64,000 nt of DNA. It comes from Anaerolineales bacterium (lineage in GTDB: Bacteria; Chloroflexota; Anaerolineae; Anaerolineales; Villigracilaceae). The translations under genes were made by a program, and so were the position numbers. The notes under the pieces are model-generated. The model was not told where the DNA came from, ran no database searches, and saw only the letters and a list, made by a program, of their open reading frames with translations. This document shows positions 50,787 through 59,517 of the stretch, in pieces (the stretch's first letter is position 1; each line of letters begins with the position of its first letter). The DNA is taken from positions 1 to 64,000 of the forward strand of contig JAEURC010000050.1 of NCBI GenBank assembly GCA_016789025.1, in the 5' to 3' direction.

Positions 50787-51963
50787 ATTGCTCCTCCGCC
50801 CACTCCACGATTCTCCTAAATCCAACTTCCACTTCCTCATCCGACGCGGCGATGGACATGCGGATGAATCCCTCGCCCTGATCGCCGAACGCGGAACCGG
50901 GGACAAGCCCGACGCTTTTCTCCTCGAGGATCCGCTCGCACATCTCAACGTCGTTCATCTTCAACGCGCGCAGATCGAGGAAGCAATAGAACGCGCCTTG
51001 CGGAGGCGTGACGATAACTCGCTCGCTTTCCAATTCAGCCGATAATTTCATCACGAGCGCACGCCGCCGCGTGTATGCCTCGCGCATCTTCGCCGTCTCT
51101 TGCTGGACGCCGGGATCCGTCAACGCGAACGCGGCGGCTTTTTGGATGAACGGCGCGACGCACGTGATGGAGTTCTGTCCCGCCTTCACCGCGTTCTCGA
51201 TGACTGGAGCAGGCGCGGCGAGAAAGCCCACGCGCCAGCCGGTCATCGCGTAGGTCTTCGAGAGGCTTTGAATGATCAACGTCCGTTCTTTTGCGCCCTC
51301 GAATGCCGCGAGCGAGGTCGGCTTCTCTTCAAAATATAAACTGTCATAGACTTCATCTGTGATTACCCACAAATCATGCGCTTTTGCAAAGTTTTGTAAC
51401 TCTTGTAAATATTCACGAGATGGGACAATGCCCGTTGGGTTGGATGGATAGTTCACGATGATCGCGCGCGTCTTCGGCGAAACAGCCTGCGCCCACGAGT
51501 CGAATGAAGGGATGAATCCAGCCTCCGCGGGGGCAGGGACGCGGATCACTTCCGCTCTCAGCATCATCGCCAGGTTGACGTGAGTCGCCCACGTGGGGTC
51601 GGGGATCAAGACCTCGTCGCCGGGATTCAAAATGGATTGCATCGCCGAAAAATATGCGTGGATGCCGCCGTGCGTGACGATGATCTCGGAAGCGGGGTCG
51701 TACAAAACGCCCTCATCGCGTTTCAACTTGCTGGCAATGGCATTGAGCAAGTCTGGTCTGCCGCGCGAGGGTCCGTAGTGAGTCAGTCCCTCTTGCAGGG
51801 CTTTGCACGCAACATCCATCACGGCTTGCGGAGTCGTAAAATCGGGATCGCCTTGTTGCAAGCCGATAATTTTTTTCCCGCTGGCTTTGAGCGCGGAGAT
51901 GCGGTCGCCCATTGCCACCGTCGGCGATTGACGAAATTGTTCGAACTGCTCATTGAGATTCAT
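50785..51963 (-). CDS. Class I/II aminotransferase (aspartate/aromatic type)
   Basis: This is a PLP aminotransferase of the AspC-like Ib group. The 392-residue protein has 'GLQQGDPDFTTPQAVMDVAC' near residue 34, 'HYGPSRGRPDLLNAIASKL' near 62, 'NYPSNPTGIVPSREYLQ' near 172, the Schiff-base Lys in 'IIQSLSKTYAMTGWRVGFLA' near 238, and the carboxylate-binding Arg in 'GFIRMSIAAS' near 370. GGAGG precedes ATG 51963. Being just upstream of pheA, it may aminate phenylpyruvate or prephenate, but a general aspartate role is also possible. Confidence 0.92.
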   Translation of the reverse strand: MNLNEQFEQFRQSPTVAMGDRISALKASGKKIIGLQQGDPDFTTPQAVMDVACKALQEGLTHYGPSRGRPDLLNAIASKLKRDEGVLYDPASEIIVTHGGIHAYFSAMQSILNPGDEVLIPDPTWATHVNLAMMLRAEVIRVPAPAEAGFIPSFDSWAQAVSPKTRAIIVNYPSNPTGIVPSREYLQELQNFAKAHDLWVITDEVYDSLYFEEKPTSLAAFEGAKERTLIIQSLSKTYAMTGWRVGFLAAPAPVIENAVKAGQNSITCVAPFIQKAAAFALTDPGVQQETAKMREAYTRRRALVMKLSAELESERVIVTPPQGAFYCFLDLRALKMNDVEMCERILEEKSVGLVPGSAFGDQGEGFIRMSIAASDEEVEVGFRRIVEWAEEQ

Positions 51964-51982
51964 GCTACGCCTCCATTTGAAA

Positions 51983-52008
51983 ACAGCCCCCGCATTCGCG
52001 AGGGCTGT
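51983..52008 (-). terminator. Terminator of tpx
   Basis: On the minus strand ACAGCCC and GGGCTGT with inner CGC/GCG arms form a hairpin followed by TTTTC. It lies five bases after the tpx stop and separates it from the aminotransferase operon. Confidence 0.8.
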
Positions 52009-52013
52009 ATGAG

Positions 52014-52538
52014 TTATCCTAACGCCTGCTTCGCGGCTTGTATCACTTCGTCATAATTCGGTTCTTCGCCCAACACGGGCAAATATTTTACATACGTCAA
52101 TTTGCCGTCGCGCCCGACGATGAACACCGAACGGCGGAAGTAACGGCGTTCTTTGATCAGCACGCCATATTTGACTCCGAACTCCGCATCCACCACATCC
52201 GAAACGACCTTCACTTTATCCACGCCCGCCGCGCCGCACCAGCGTTTTTGCGCCATCGGAAAATCGCAACTGATGGTGTAGATGACAATATCCTCGCTGA
52301 GTTTTGCGGCTTCTTCATTGAATCGGCGCGTCTCGCGGTCGCAGACGTCGGTATCGAGCGACGGCACCGCGGACAGGATGATCACCTTCCCCTTCGATTC
52401 CTCCAGCGGATTCACGCTTCCCCACCCCGGGACAACTGACGTGAAGGCGGGAGCCGTATCTCCCACTTTGACCTCATCGCCCAACAACGTGGCGAACTTG
52501 TCGCCGATCTTGAAAACATCAGAACGAACAGTAACCAT
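52014..52538 (-). CDS. tpx: Thiol peroxidase (Tpx-type peroxiredoxin)
   Basis: Tpx reduces hydroperoxides with electrons from thioredoxin. The protein has about 174 residues. 'VGDTAPAFTSVVPGWGSVNP' is the peroxiredoxin start, the peroxidatic Cys is in 'VPSLDTDVCDRETRRFNEEA' near residue 60, and the resolving Cys is in 'AQKRWCGAAG' near 95, both at the Tpx positions. ATG 52538 has GGAG upstream and is preferred over ATG 52547. It is a single gene with its own terminator. Confidence 0.94.
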   Translation of the reverse strand: MVTVRSDVFKIGDKFATLLGDEVKVGDTAPAFTSVVPGWGSVNPLEESKGKVIILSAVPSLDTDVCDRETRRFNEEAAKLSEDIVIYTISCDFPMAQKRWCGAAGVDKVKVVSDVVDAEFGVKYGVLIKERRYFRRSVFIVGRDGKLTYVKYLPVLGEEPNYDEVIQAAKQALG

Positions 52539-52745
52539 TTGATTCACTCCAATTGATTGATTGGTCGTTATTGTACTTGATTTAGCAAGAAGATGACCAG
52601 TGTTTGGTTTGCCGCCGTCCAGTCAGTGTGACGATAAGAAAACCATCGCAGGCCTCGTCTGTGAAATTGGCGTATCGCTATGCCGATGTGAACAGTTCTA
52701 TCGAAAATAGTAAAATGATTCCAAACTCAGGGAGCAAGGAGAATA

Positions 52746-52823
52746 ATGATGGACATCCATGATGACCCCGCGCTTCGTTCGGAGTTTTTCACTGCCTGCG
52801 GTTTGCAAAGGAATGAAAGATGA
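52746..52823 (+). CDS. Possible 25-residue peptide coupled to the FrnE-like gene
   Basis: The frame 'MMDIHDDPALRSE' then 'FFTACGLQRNER' starts after a strong AAGGAG at ideal spacing and stops in ATGA, overlapping the start of the next gene. It could be a small protein, a coupling frame, or a remnant. There is no recognisable motif. Upstream, 52560-52745 shows only a TAAAAT that may be a -10. Confidence 0.35.
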   Translation: MMDIHDDPALRSEFFTACGLQRNER

Positions 52824-53521
52824 CCATGTCGCAAAATACGATCCCGGAAATATGGGAATGGGCTGAATATTATTGCCCCTGGTGTTATGTTGCGGCTGTG
52901 CGCTTGCACAAGATCGCGCCCGAATATGAAGGACATGTTCGTTTGGTGGAAAAGGCTTTCCCGCTGGAGGTGTATGGCGGAGGTCCGCCTGATCGCAAAG
53001 AACTTGAATTGGAAATCTGGCTCGCCGCGCTTCAAGAATCGAAAGCCGTGTTCAAACCGTTTTCCGATGACTGGCCCATAACCACGCTTCCCGCATTCGA
53101 TGCGGCGTGGTGCGCGTTTCAACAATGCGAATCCATTGGACGCGATTTTGACCTGCGGATCCGCCGCGCGTTCTTCGCCGAAGGACGCAACATCGGCAAG
53201 CGCGACGTGATGCTCGATCTCGCGCGCGAAGCAGGACTCGACCTGGACGACTTCACCCGCCTCTTCAACAGCGACGAACCTCGCGCCGCGATTCTGGCGG
53301 AGGGCAAACTCGGCAAGGAGAAATTCGGCGTGACCGGTACGCCGACGATCATGTTGAGCGACGGCGCGAAACTACGTCATCCGCTGGCGTATGCGAACAT
53401 TCAGCATGAAAGAATTGTTTCGGTTGGTCGCCTGCCGTGTAGCGGCGAAGGATGTTATCAAGCCACGCGCGAACTATTCGAAAAAGCGTTAGACCATGAA
53501 CCGCAAGAGGGCGCCGCATGA
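52820..53521 (+). CDS. FrnE-like DsbA-family oxidoreductase
   Basis: The 233-residue protein has a thioredoxin/DsbA fold with the redox motif 'YYCPWCYVAAVRLHKI' (CPWC) near residue 18 and the cis-Pro loop 'VTGTPTIML' near 176. Helical insertion between them ('AAWCAFQQCESIGRDFDLRI') is as in FrnE/HCCA-isomerase relatives. No signal peptide is seen, so it is likely cytoplasmic. A second Cys pair 'LPCSGEGCYQA' near the C-terminus may cooperate. It is followed by a DUF488 gene, probably in one transcript. Confidence 0.88.
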   Translation: MTMSQNTIPEIWEWAEYYCPWCYVAAVRLHKIAPEYEGHVRLVEKAFPLEVYGGGPPDRKELELEIWLAALQESKAVFKPFSDDWPITTLPAFDAAWCAFQQCESIGRDFDLRIRRAFFAEGRNIGKRDVMLDLAREAGLDLDDFTRLFNSDEPRAAILAEGKLGKEKFGVTGTPTIMLSDGAKLRHPLAYANIQHERIVSVGRLPCSGEGCYQATRELFEKALDHEPQEGAA

Positions 53522-53584
53522 TGGATTGGCAGAATGCAATCATCCGCTGTAAAAAAGTTTGGCAGAGAAAGGTTTGGTTCAGTT

Positions 53585-53959
53585 ATGTTGAAGATCAAAC
53601 GCGTGTACGAAGCCGCCGCAAAAAGCGACGGGTCTCGTTTTCTCGTCGAAAGGCTGTGGCCGCGCGGCATGAAAAAAGAATCGCTGAAGATGAAGGCGTG
53701 GCTGAAGAACGTCGCGCCCAGCGCCGACTTGCGGAATTGGTTCGCGCACGACCCGCTCAAATGGGCGGAGTTTCAGAAGCGCTATCAAGCCGAACTAAAA
53801 GCCAACCCCGCCGAATGGCAACCTATTCTCGAAGCCGCCAAACAAGGCGATGTGACCCTGCTCTATAGCGCGCATGATCTGGAACATAACAACGCGCTGG
53901 CACTCAAAAAATTTTTAGAGAAGCGATTGAAGTCAGGCAACGTTCACGTTGCGTTGTAA
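53585..53959 (+). CDS. DUF488 family protein
   Basis: The 124-residue protein matches DUF488, a small soluble family of unknown function. Hallmarks are 'MLKIKRVYEAAAKSDGSRFL' with 'VERLWPRGMKKESLKMKAWL' near residue 22, 'LRNWFAHDPLKWAEFQKRYQ' near 52, and 'TLLYSAHDLEHNNALALKKF' near 95. ATG 53585 is chosen because the family starts here. The longer frame from 53534 adds unconserved residues. It follows the FrnE-like gene by 63 bases. Confidence 0.88.
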   Translation: MLKIKRVYEAAAKSDGSRFLVERLWPRGMKKESLKMKAWLKNVAPSADLRNWFAHDPLKWAEFQKRYQAELKANPAEWQPILEAAKQGDVTLLYSAHDLEHNNALALKKFLEKRLKSGNVHVAL

Positions 53960-54000
53960 TGGCAAGATAATGGAAATTAACAAATAAATATCGTAATCGC

Positions 54001-54054
54001 GTGTAGTTGGCGTTCTCTAACGCCAACGGGCGCGTAAGAGAACGCGCCCTACAC
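54001..54054. repeat. GTGTAG...CTACAC palindromic repeat
   Basis: GTGTAGTTGGCGTTCTCTAA and TAAGAGAACGCGCCCTACAC are inverted with CGCCAACGGGCGCG in the centre. It belongs to the same broad style as the GTAGGGGC palindromes. The remaining gap to 54198 holds a possible -10 TATAAT at 54082. Confidence 0.65.
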
Positions 54055-54198
54055 AAATTACATGATTATTTTCTTAAAGTTTATAATCCTGCCGTACGAC
54101 GACGCTCACGTTGCTTCGTAATGAAATAGTCAAAAACGGCTGACCTGCAAACGCAGATTCGCCGATTTTAAAAATCACACCCAAAGGAGAGACACACC

Positions 54199-54438
54199 AT
54201 GTCCGAAAACATCACGTTAGACGTGCGCGAAATTCCCCCACGCGAACGCCACCCGAAGATCTTCCAAACCTTCGACGCGTTGAAGGAAGGCGAGTTCTTC
54301 ACGCTGATCAACGATCACGATCCCAAACCTCTTTACTATCAATTCATGCACGAACGTGAAGGACAATTCGGTTGGAAGTATCTGGAAGAAGGTCCCGAAG
54401 CGTGGCGCGTACAGATCAGCCGCGTTGCATCCGCTTGA
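54199..54438 (+). CDS. DUF2249 domain protein
   Basis: The 79-residue protein is a stand-alone DUF2249 domain: 'LDVREIPPRERHPKIFQTFD' at the N-terminus, 'LKEGEFFTLINDHDPKPLYY' near residue 30, and a final 'GPEAWRVQISR'. The domain resembles TusA-like sulfur-carrier folds but lacks the Cys-Pro motif here. It is often found with hemerythrin or nitrogen-oxide genes, none of which are adjacent. AAAGGAGAG precedes ATG 54199. Confidence 0.85.
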   Translation: MSENITLDVREIPPRERHPKIFQTFDALKEGEFFTLINDHDPKPLYYQFMHEREGQFGWKYLEEGPEAWRVQISRVASA

Positions 54439-54600
54439 TGTATGAAAGATCGAAGCGGGGACTACAATCAAGACAATCCAAAAAGAACGGCTGACATTTT
54501 CTTTTGTCGCAGAGCGCATGGAAAAAAACTTTGCGGCTGAGACTGTGACGTTCGCCGCTCCCGTGGTTTGGACAACCTTCGGGATGCTTGGTAAACTATA

Positions 54601-54637
54601 GCGAAGAATCTCCCGTTTTGTGGCGGAGATTCTTCGC
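54601..54637. repeat. GCGAAGAATCTCC hairpin before sucA
   Basis: GCGAAGAATCTCC and GGAGATTCTTCGC are perfect 13-base arms around an 11-base loop. The arm is the inner part of the TGTCA/TGACA repeat family, here alone. It lies 48 bases before sucA. The region 54439-54600 shows no gene. Confidence 0.7.
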
Positions 54638-54684
54638 TCCGCGTATATCACCCCAAACAGCGAAATAATTTTTACAGGCGCATC

Positions 54685-57477
54685 ATGAATCTCGAACACG
54701 AATTTTTCGGACCCAACTACGGCTACATCCTCGAACTGTACGACCGCTATCAAAAAAATCCCGACTCGGTGGATGAATCCACCCGCCGCTTATTCAGCCA
54801 GTGGACGCCGCGGACCGCGCAGGATTCCACGCCCGCTTCGGGGATCGACCTCCGCAGTCTCATCGGCGCGGTGAACTTAGCCCACGCGATTCGTTCGCAG
54901 GGATATCTGGTCGCCAAACTTGATCCTTTGAACGCATCCCCAGCCACCTACCCCACGCTGACGCTGGATTTCCACGAACTGACTCAAGCCAACCTGTCGC
55001 AACTCCCCGCAGACTTGGTGAAACTGCGCGGCGATCACCAAGCGGAAAATGCCTCGCAGGCAATCGAGATATTGCGCTCGATCTATTGCGGAGCCCTCGG
55101 CTATGAGTACGGTCACATCCGCAACCCCGAGGAACGCAACTGGCTACAACAAGTCGCCGAGACGCGGCGTTTTCATCCAACGACGCAAACGATGGATTCG
55201 ACTCGTCTCCTTGACCGCCTCAGCCAGGTGGAGGCATTCGAGGTCTTCCTCAACCGCATCTACCCCGCAAAGACGCGCTTCTCCATCGAGGGACTCGACA
55301 TGCTCGTGCCGATGTTGGACGAACTCATCCGCGAGGCGGACCGTGAAAATATTCGCCTGATGTTGATTGGCATGGCGCACCGCGGACGTTTGAACGTGCT
55401 GGCGCACATCCTCCATAAGCCGTACGAACAAATTCTGGCGGAGTTCAAAGACCCGAAAGACCGCTCGCGCACGTGGGACGAAATGGGCTGGACGGGCGAC
55501 GTGAAATATCACGCGGGCGCGTCCAAAGCCATTGAAGGCGCGGATCATATCGGCTTGGTCGTGAGCATGCTCGCCAACCCGAGTCATCTTGAATTGGTGG
55601 ACCCTGTCATTCAAGGCATGTCTCGCGCCGCGAACAGCAAAATGGATAACGCAGGCGCGCCGAAAATGACGATGAACGAGTCTCTGCCGATCCTGATTCA
55701 CGGCGACGCGTCGTTCATCGGGCAGGGAATTGTCGCCGAGTCGCTTAACCTTTCGCAACTTCATGCATACACCACGGGCGGGAGTTTGCACATCATCGCC
55801 AACAACCAGATCGGGTTCACCGCCACGGAGAACGAATCGCGGAGCAGTCTGCACGCCAGCGACCTCGCAAAAGGATTCGAGATTCCCGTCATCCACGTCA
55901 ACGCCGACGAGCCCGAGGCTTGTTTCGAAGCGGCATATACCGCCATCGCGTATCGCCAGAAATTCCACAAAGATTTTGTCATTGACCTGATCGGGTATCG
56001 CCGCCACGGACACAACGAAGGCGACGAGCCGCGCTTTACCCAGCCGACCATGTACGCCAGCATCGAGTCGCATCCAACTGTTCGACAGTTATGGGCAAAG
56101 AAATTAGAAAAAGAAGGAAGCGTTCAACCCGCGCAGGCTGAACAGATTCTGCACAAGTATTTGAACGACTTGCAAGAGATCAACCAAAAACTGGACGCCG
56201 AACATGCGCTTCAAGAACCCGTCCCGACGATGCCTCCGCCGAAAGCGGCGCAAAAGGCGCACACGTCTGTTTCAATCGAGCGCTTGCGAAGCCTGAACGA
56301 GTCGCTGTTGAAATTCCCAGCGGACTTTCAGCCGAATTCGAAATTGCTTCGCGCCGCCGAAAAACGCCGCGCGGTGTTAGATGACGCCGAAGCCTCCAGC
56401 GTGGATTGGGCGACCGCCGAAGAGTTAGCCTTCGCTTCCATTTTAGAGGACGGCATCGCGATCCGCATGACGGGACAGGATTCGGTGCGCGGCACGTTCA
56501 GCCAGCGTCACGCATCGTTTTACGACGCGAAGACGAACCAGAGTTACACGCCGTTGCAATCCATCCCGCAGGCGAAAGCCGCGTTTGAAATTTACAACAC
56601 GCCCGTCAGCGAGGCGGGACCCGTCGGCTTTGAGATTGGCTACAACTTGCAGGCTCCCGAACGATTGGTGTTGTGGGAAGCGCAATACGGCGACTTCGCC
56701 AACAACATTCAAACGGTGGTGGATGAGTTTTTATTTTCTGGTCGCGCAAAATGGGGACTGACGCCTTCACTTGTTTTACTCTTACCGCATGGGAACGAAG
56801 GCATGGGACCCGATCACTCGTCCGCGCGAATCGAGCGGATATTAAATCTTGCGGCGGCGGGGAATATGCGCGTCGCCATCCCGACAACCGCCGCGCAATA
56901 TTTTCATTTGTTGCGCAGGCAGGCATTGCTGTTGAAGACCGATCCATTGCCGCTCACGATCTTCACACCGAAGGGATTCTTGCGGCATCCGCTCGCGGCT
57001 TCCACTCCGAATCAACTTGCAAGCGGAGGCTGGCAGGCGCTGGTTGAAGAACCGACAACTAAACGAAATAATAAAACGATCAAGAATTTAATTCTGTGCA
57101 GTGGTCGCGTGTATTTCGATCTGGTCGGCGATGAGGAGCGGCAGGACAGCAAAGACACAGCCATCGTCAAAATGGAACAACTCTATCCGCTTCCATTGCA
57201 AGCCATCGAAGAATTGATCAACGAATATTCCGCGCTCGAAAAAGTGATCTGGGCGCAAGAAGAGCCAATGAACATGGGCGCGTGGGATTTTCTCCGCCCG
57301 CGCTTGCGGCAACTGCTCGGAAAAACCCCGTTATATTATGTTGGGCGTCCCGAAAGCTCAAGCCCTGCCGAGGGTTCGTCCACGCTGTATCGAATCAATC
57401 AAAAGGCTTTGGTTCAACGCGCGCTCAAATTTGAAGAGCATGCGCATGCGCCAAGCGTGAGCATCGAGAGAGGTTGA
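54685..57477 (+). CDS. sucA: 2-oxoglutarate dehydrogenase E1 component
   Basis: SucA is the thiamine-diphosphate decarboxylase of the 2-oxoglutarate dehydrogenase complex in the TCA cycle. The 930 residues match the family. It begins '[20 protein letters not shown]' (E2-binding end), has '[20 protein letters not shown]' near residue 231, the ThDP/Mg motif '[20 protein letters not shown]' with 'NNQIGFT' near 335-370, '[14 protein letters not shown]' near 440, and the C-terminal transketolase-like part '[20 protein letters not shown]' near 695. It is followed by sucB with ATG starting one base after the stop. No E3 gene is present in the window. Confidence 0.97.
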   Translation: MNLEHEFFGPNYGYILELYDRYQKNPDSVDESTRRLFSQWTPRTAQDSTPASGIDLRSLIGAVNLAHAIRSQGYLVAKLDPLNASPATYPTLTLDFHELTQANLSQLPADLVKLRGDHQAENASQAIEILRSIYCGALGYEYGHIRNPEERNWLQQVAETRRFHPTTQTMDSTRLLDRLSQVEAFEVFLNRIYPAKTRFSIEGLDMLVPMLDELIREADRENIRLMLIGMAHRGRLNVLAHILHKPYEQILAEFKDPKDRSRTWDEMGWTGDVKYHAGASKAIEGADHIGLVVSMLANPSHLELVDPVIQGMSRAANSKMDNAGAPKMTMNESLPILIHGDASFIGQGIVAESLNLSQLHAYTTGGSLHIIANNQIGFTATENESRSSLHASDLAKGFEIPVIHVNADEPEACFEAAYTAIAYRQKFHKDFVIDLIGYRRHGHNEGDEPRFTQPTMYASIESHPTVRQLWAKKLEKEGSVQPAQAEQILHKYLNDLQEINQKLDAEHALQEPVPTMPPPKAAQKAHTSVSIERLRSLNESLLKFPADFQPNSKLLRAAEKRRAVLDDAEASSVDWATAEELAFASILEDGIAIRMTGQDSVRGTFSQRHASFYDAKTNQSYTPLQSIPQAKAAFEIYNTPVSEAGPVGFEIGYNLQAPERLVLWEAQYGDFANNIQTVVDEFLFSGRAKWGLTPSLVLLLPHGNEGMGPDHSSARIERILNLAAAGNMRVAIPTTAAQYFHLLRRQALLLKTDPLPLTIFTPKGFLRHPLAASTPNQLASGGWQALVEEPTTKRNNKTIKNLILCSGRVYFDLVGDEERQDSKDTAIVKMEQLYPLPLQAIEELINEYSALEKVIWAQEEPMNMGAWDFLRPRLRQLLGKTPLYYVGRPESSSPAEGSSTLYRINQKALVQRALKFEEHAHAPSVSIERG

Positions 57478-57478
57478 C

Positions 57479-58726
57479 ATGTCAATTGAAATCATCGTTC
57501 CCGAAATGGGAGAATCCGTCATCGAAGCGACCGTCCGCGCGTGGCTGAAAAAAGAGGGCGACTTTGTCGAAGCGGGCGAAGCGCTCGTGGAGTTGGAAAC
57601 GGACAAGGTCAACCTCGAAGTCGGCGCGAAAGCCGCGGGCGTGCTGGCGAAGATTCAAGTGGGCGAAGGGCAGGATGTGAAAGTGGGCGACGTGCTCGGT
57701 TCGATCAATGCGGATGCGAAACAGTCCGCTTCCAAACCCGACACTTCGACACCGCTCAGTGCAGGCACTCAGCCTGCCTCGCCCGTAGCAAGCGACTCCA
57801 CGCCTCAAGAAAAACCGCAAGCCGCCCAGCCGCAAGTGACTCCCGTCGCATCGCGCGTGGCGCGCGAACAAAACGTGGACGTGTCGCAAGTGCGCGGCAC
57901 GGGTCCCGATGGGCGCGTGACCAAATCGGACGTGCAACAATTTGTGCAGAATCAAACTTCGGTCGCGGGCGGGACGGCGAAACAGGCGTCCACGCCGAGT
58001 CAAGCCGAAAGAGTTGAGTCCGCTTCACGGCGGGAAGAGCGCGAGCGCATGTCCCGCAGACGACGCACAATCGCCCAACGTCTGCTCGAAGCGAAACAAA
58101 ACACGGCGATGCTGACCACGTTCAATGAGATCGATATGTCGGCGGTGATGGAGTTGCGGAAGCGGCGCAACGACGAATTCCAAAAACGTCACGGCATCAA
58201 GTTGGGTTTCATGTCGTTGTTCACAAAAGCGGCGATCAGTGCCTTGAAAGCGTTTCCCGCGATCAACGCTGAAATTGACGGCGACGAAATCGTGTTCAAA
58301 CAGTATTACGATATTGGCATGGCGATCGGCTCTGAAGAAGGGCTGGTTGTGCCTGTGATTCGAGACGCGGATAAACTTTCGTTTGCCGATATTGAAAAAA
58401 ATATTAAAGTGTTTTCCGAAAAAACACAACAAGGAAAGTTATCCGTTGAGGATCTGCGTGGCGGCACGTTTACCATCACGAACGGAGGCGTGTTCGGCTC
58501 GCTGCTCAGCACGCCGATCTTGAATCCTCCTCAAGTGGCGATTCTCGGTTTGCATAAGATCGAAGAGCGCCCCATCGCGCTGAACGGCGAGGTTGTGATC
58601 CGCCCGATGATGTATGTGGCGCTCAGTTACGATCACCGCATCGTGGACGGACGCGAAGCCGTGCAATTTTTGGTGCATATCAAACAATTGCTCGAAGACC
58701 CCGCGTGGATGTTGGTGGAGGGGTAG
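57479..58726 (+). CDS. sucB: 2-oxoglutarate dehydrogenase E2 (dihydrolipoyl succinyltransferase)
   Basis: SucB transfers the succinyl group to CoA on a lipoyl arm. The 415-residue protein has a lipoyl domain (residues 1-75, lipoyl-Lys in '[12 protein letters not shown]'), a Pro/Ala/Ser linker, an E3-binding domain ('[20 protein letters not shown]', about 123-155), another linker and the catalytic domain from about 185, with '[20 protein letters not shown]' holding the active-site His. The first linker contains an in-frame TTCGAC/GCTCAGTGCAGG-type repeat. Tight spacing after sucA indicates one operon. Confidence 0.96.
   Translation: MSIEIIVPEMGESVIEATVRAWLKKEGDFVEAGEALVELETDKVNLEVGAKAAGVLAKIQVGEGQDVKVGDVLGSINADAKQSASKPDTSTPLSAGTQPASPVASDSTPQEKPQAAQPQVTPVASRVAREQNVDVSQVRGTGPDGRVTKSDVQQFVQNQTSVAGGTAKQASTPSQAERVESASRREERERMSRRRRTIAQRLLEAKQNTAMLTTFNEIDMSAVMELRKRRNDEFQKRHGIKLGFMSLFTKAAISALKAFPAINAEIDGDEIVFKQYYDIGMAIGSEEGLVVPVIRDADKLSFADIEKNIKVFSEKTQQGKLSVEDLRGGTFTITNGGVFGSLLSTPILNPPQVAILGLHKIEERPIALNGEVVIRPMMYVALSYDHRIVDGREAVQFLVHIKQLLEDPAWMLVEG
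57741..57777. repeat. CTCAGTGCAGGC-type repeat in the sucB linker
   Basis: ACACTTCGACACCGCTCAGT and the following GCAGGCACTCAGCCTGC contain the inverted GCAGGC/GCCTGC and resemble the TTCGAC...GCTCAG units of the intergenic repeats. It is in frame and encodes part of a flexible linker. Confidence 0.45.
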
Positions 58727-58729
58727 ATT

Positions 58730-59026
58730 TTGTGGTATTCCAAATCGCTCGGCGACGGGATGTGGGCGCCGAGCGCCCGCGCGGAGATCGAGCGACTCTT
58801 CCAGCCGCTGTTTGAATTAGCGGGCAAGCCCAAAGATATGGCTGTCTTCCTGCGCGAGGAGGCTGGGGAGTTGCACTGCGAATGGATCGCCTATTTCTCG
58901 CCCGCGTCGGAACAGGTCGCCAAAGCGGCGGACGCGCGTCCATGCAACCGCCCCGCGCGCGAGGGGCTGAGCCTGCTAGCGGGGGATGAAGGTTGCTGGT
59001 TGGAGTTGTTTGGCGACGGATATTAG
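58730..59026 (+). CDS. Small protein of unknown function downstream of sucB
   Basis: The 98-residue soluble protein starts at TTG 58730 with GGAGGGG seven bases before and lies three bases after sucB, so it is likely in the same operon. It has 'WYSKSLGDGMWAPSARAEIE' at the start, 'MAVFLREEAGELHCEWIAYF' in the middle and 'PAREGLSLLAGDEGCWLELF' at the end. The mixed alpha/beta pattern is not one I recognise. TTG is used because there is no in-frame ATG before residue 11. Confidence 0.65.
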   Translation: MWYSKSLGDGMWAPSARAEIERLFQPLFELAGKPKDMAVFLREEAGELHCEWIAYFSPASEQVAKAADARPCNRPAREGLSLLAGDEGCWLELFGDGY

Positions 59027-59062
59027 GAAGTTTTTATTGTACAGATCAAGGAATACAATGCT

Positions 59063-59347
59063 ATGAAAACGACTATAGTTGCGATAGTTACATTCTTGAC
59101 TGGTATCCTTTACATTTATTTATTTGGAGTTAGGGAAATTAGTCTTATCAAACTATTTCAGACCCGCGAGAATATGAATTCCGCAGGTATATTGCTAATG
59201 TTGCTGAGTTTGCTGGTCTTGGTTAGCCTAGACAAAAATTCGGACAAAAACTCGAGTATAACTTTGTATGAGGTGATAAAGGTCATATTTATCAGTTTGT
59301 CAGTATTTCTAAGCTTTGAGTTAATTTTTGGAGTTTTTTCGAACTAA
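59063..59347 (+). CDS. AT-rich three-helix membrane protein
   Basis: The 94-residue protein has three hydrophobic segments ('TTIVAIVTFLTGILYIYLFG', 'GILLMLLSLLVLVSLD' and 'VIFISLSVFLSFELIFGVFS') with short polar loops. Its base composition is clearly AT-richer than sucAB and its codon use differs, suggesting recent acquisition or weak constraint. No clear ribosome site better than CAAGGAA is seen before ATG 59063. No family is recognised. Confidence 0.55.
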   Translation: MKTTIVAIVTFLTGILYIYLFGVREISLIKLFQTRENMNSAGILLMLLSLLVLVSLDKNSDKNSSITLYEVIKVIFISLSVFLSFELIFGVFSN

Positions 59348-59401
59348 CCTGAAGATTGCTGGTCGCAGTTGTTTGTTGAGGAGGGCGGGTGAGAAGTGAA
59401 A

Positions 59402-59434
59402 AGACCTCGGAGTTCTGCCAGAACTCCGAGGTCT
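59402..59434. terminator. AGACCTCGGAGTTCTG hairpin
   Basis: AGACCTCGGAGTTCTG and CAGAACTCCGAGGTCT form a near-perfect long hairpin downstream of the plus-strand genes. No long T-run follows. It may terminate with the next structure. Confidence 0.55.
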
Positions 59435-59456
59435 AAAGAATGGAGGGTCAGATGGA

Positions 59457-59504
59457 AAATGAAAACGGTCTCCGGCGCAATGTCCGCGAGACCGTTTTCA
59501 TTTT
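59457..59504. terminator. Bidirectional terminator before DUF2270 gene end
   Basis: AAAATGAAAACGGTCTC and GAGACCGTTTTCATTTT are 17-base perfect arms. A- and T-rich outer ends allow use in both directions between convergent transcripts. Confidence 0.8.
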
Positions 59505-59517
59505 GGAATAAAATCTA

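Noticed and set aside
54522-54600. 27-codon frame before sucA
   Set aside because: No ribosome site and no protein-like pattern. It ends inside a repeat hairpin.
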